A stretch of DNA of 64,000 nt from positions 186,001 to 250,000 of the forward strand of contig NZ_CANLVZ010000003.1 of assembly GCF_947494755.1 (NCBI RefSeq), written 5' to 3'. This stretch comes from an uncultured Tateyamaria sp. (lineage in GTDB: Bacteria; Pseudomonadota; Alphaproteobacteria; Rhodobacterales; Rhodobacteraceae). The position numbers and the translations under genes were made by a program. Every line of letters begins with the position of its first letter. The stretch's first letter is position 1. Shown here one piece after another: positions 63,994 to 64,000 of the stretch. The notes under the pieces were generated by a model. It was not told the DNA's origin. It saw nothing but the letters and a program-made list of their open reading frames with translations, and did no database searches.

Positions 63994-64000
63994 TCCCGGT

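Noticed and set aside
1-64000. CRISPR arrays, insertion sequences, prophage or toxin-antitoxin pairs
   Set aside because: No regularly spaced repeats, transposase, phage structural genes or paired small toxin/antitoxin frames were seen.

Overview
The window looks like a chromosomal segment of an alphaproteobacterium of the Rhodobacterales (Roseobacter/Rhodobacter group). The evidence is: roughly 60% GC; a polyol (sorbitol/mannitol) ABC operon in the smo-mtlK order known from Rhodobacter; the paa operon layout; an Irr-type ICE box in front of dps; a single HU gene; and many short families typical of this order (DUF1289, DUF1328, ExoD). I saw no insertion sequence, prophage, CRISPR array, rRNA or plasmid function. 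One tRNA gene is present. Both ends lie inside ordinary core gene neighbourhoods.

Layout. 1-16036 is one long run on the minus strand. It reads from an RND efflux pair (adaptor, permease), through a lone phnM, into the phenylacetate degradation operon (paaJ, paaA, a DUF3291 gene, paaB, paaC, paaD, paaE, paaZ, paaX), then short RNase D, kdsD, lptC and lptA (cut by the window edge). 16454-24024 on the plus strand is a LacI-type regulator followed by smoE-F-G-K-S and mtlK: polyol uptake by an ABC importer, then oxidation to keto-sugars. 24103-27155 holds a DUF1289 gene, dps, tRNA-Leu, an NDUFA9-like gene and uppP. 27374-34534 is gltD - GFA gene - secreted unknown - gltB, i.e. glutamate synthase with two extra genes between its subunits.

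34539-40417 is a mixed set: SGNH hydrolase, mtgA, GST, queG, an orphan hydantoinase-A-type gene and DUF1328. 40499-41451 is msrA-msrB for methionine sulfoxide repair. 41666-46297 is a surface-polysaccharide block (UDP-sugar 4,6-dehydratase, priming sugar transferase, epimerase, glycosyltransferase). 46350-50509 has a GlxA/AraC regulator overlapping a degenerate thioredoxin, an EamA transporter, a DUF3179 protein and HU. 50742-55614 has a lipoprotein, amn-ade (AMP to adenine to hypoxanthine) and a poxvirus-type topoisomerase IB. 55646-61150 contains two VOC proteins, a class II aldolase, a sterol-desaturase-like membrane protein, a methyltransferase, an epimerase-like protein, ExoD and an AIG1/FAR-17a-like membrane protein. 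61189-63993 is dxs-ispA for isoprenoid precursors.

Most of the window is well-understood metabolism. No clearly new multi-gene system stands out. The points most worth checking are regulatory or architectural: two matching GTCAG-N5-CTGAC palindromes in the glt locus, the ICE box at dps, a LacI operator on the smo promoter, the promoter/inverted repeat before paaJ, the DUF3291 gene inside the ring-epoxidase genes, and several proteins that have lost canonical cysteines (MsrB zinc site, thioredoxin CXXC, GlxA nucleophile).
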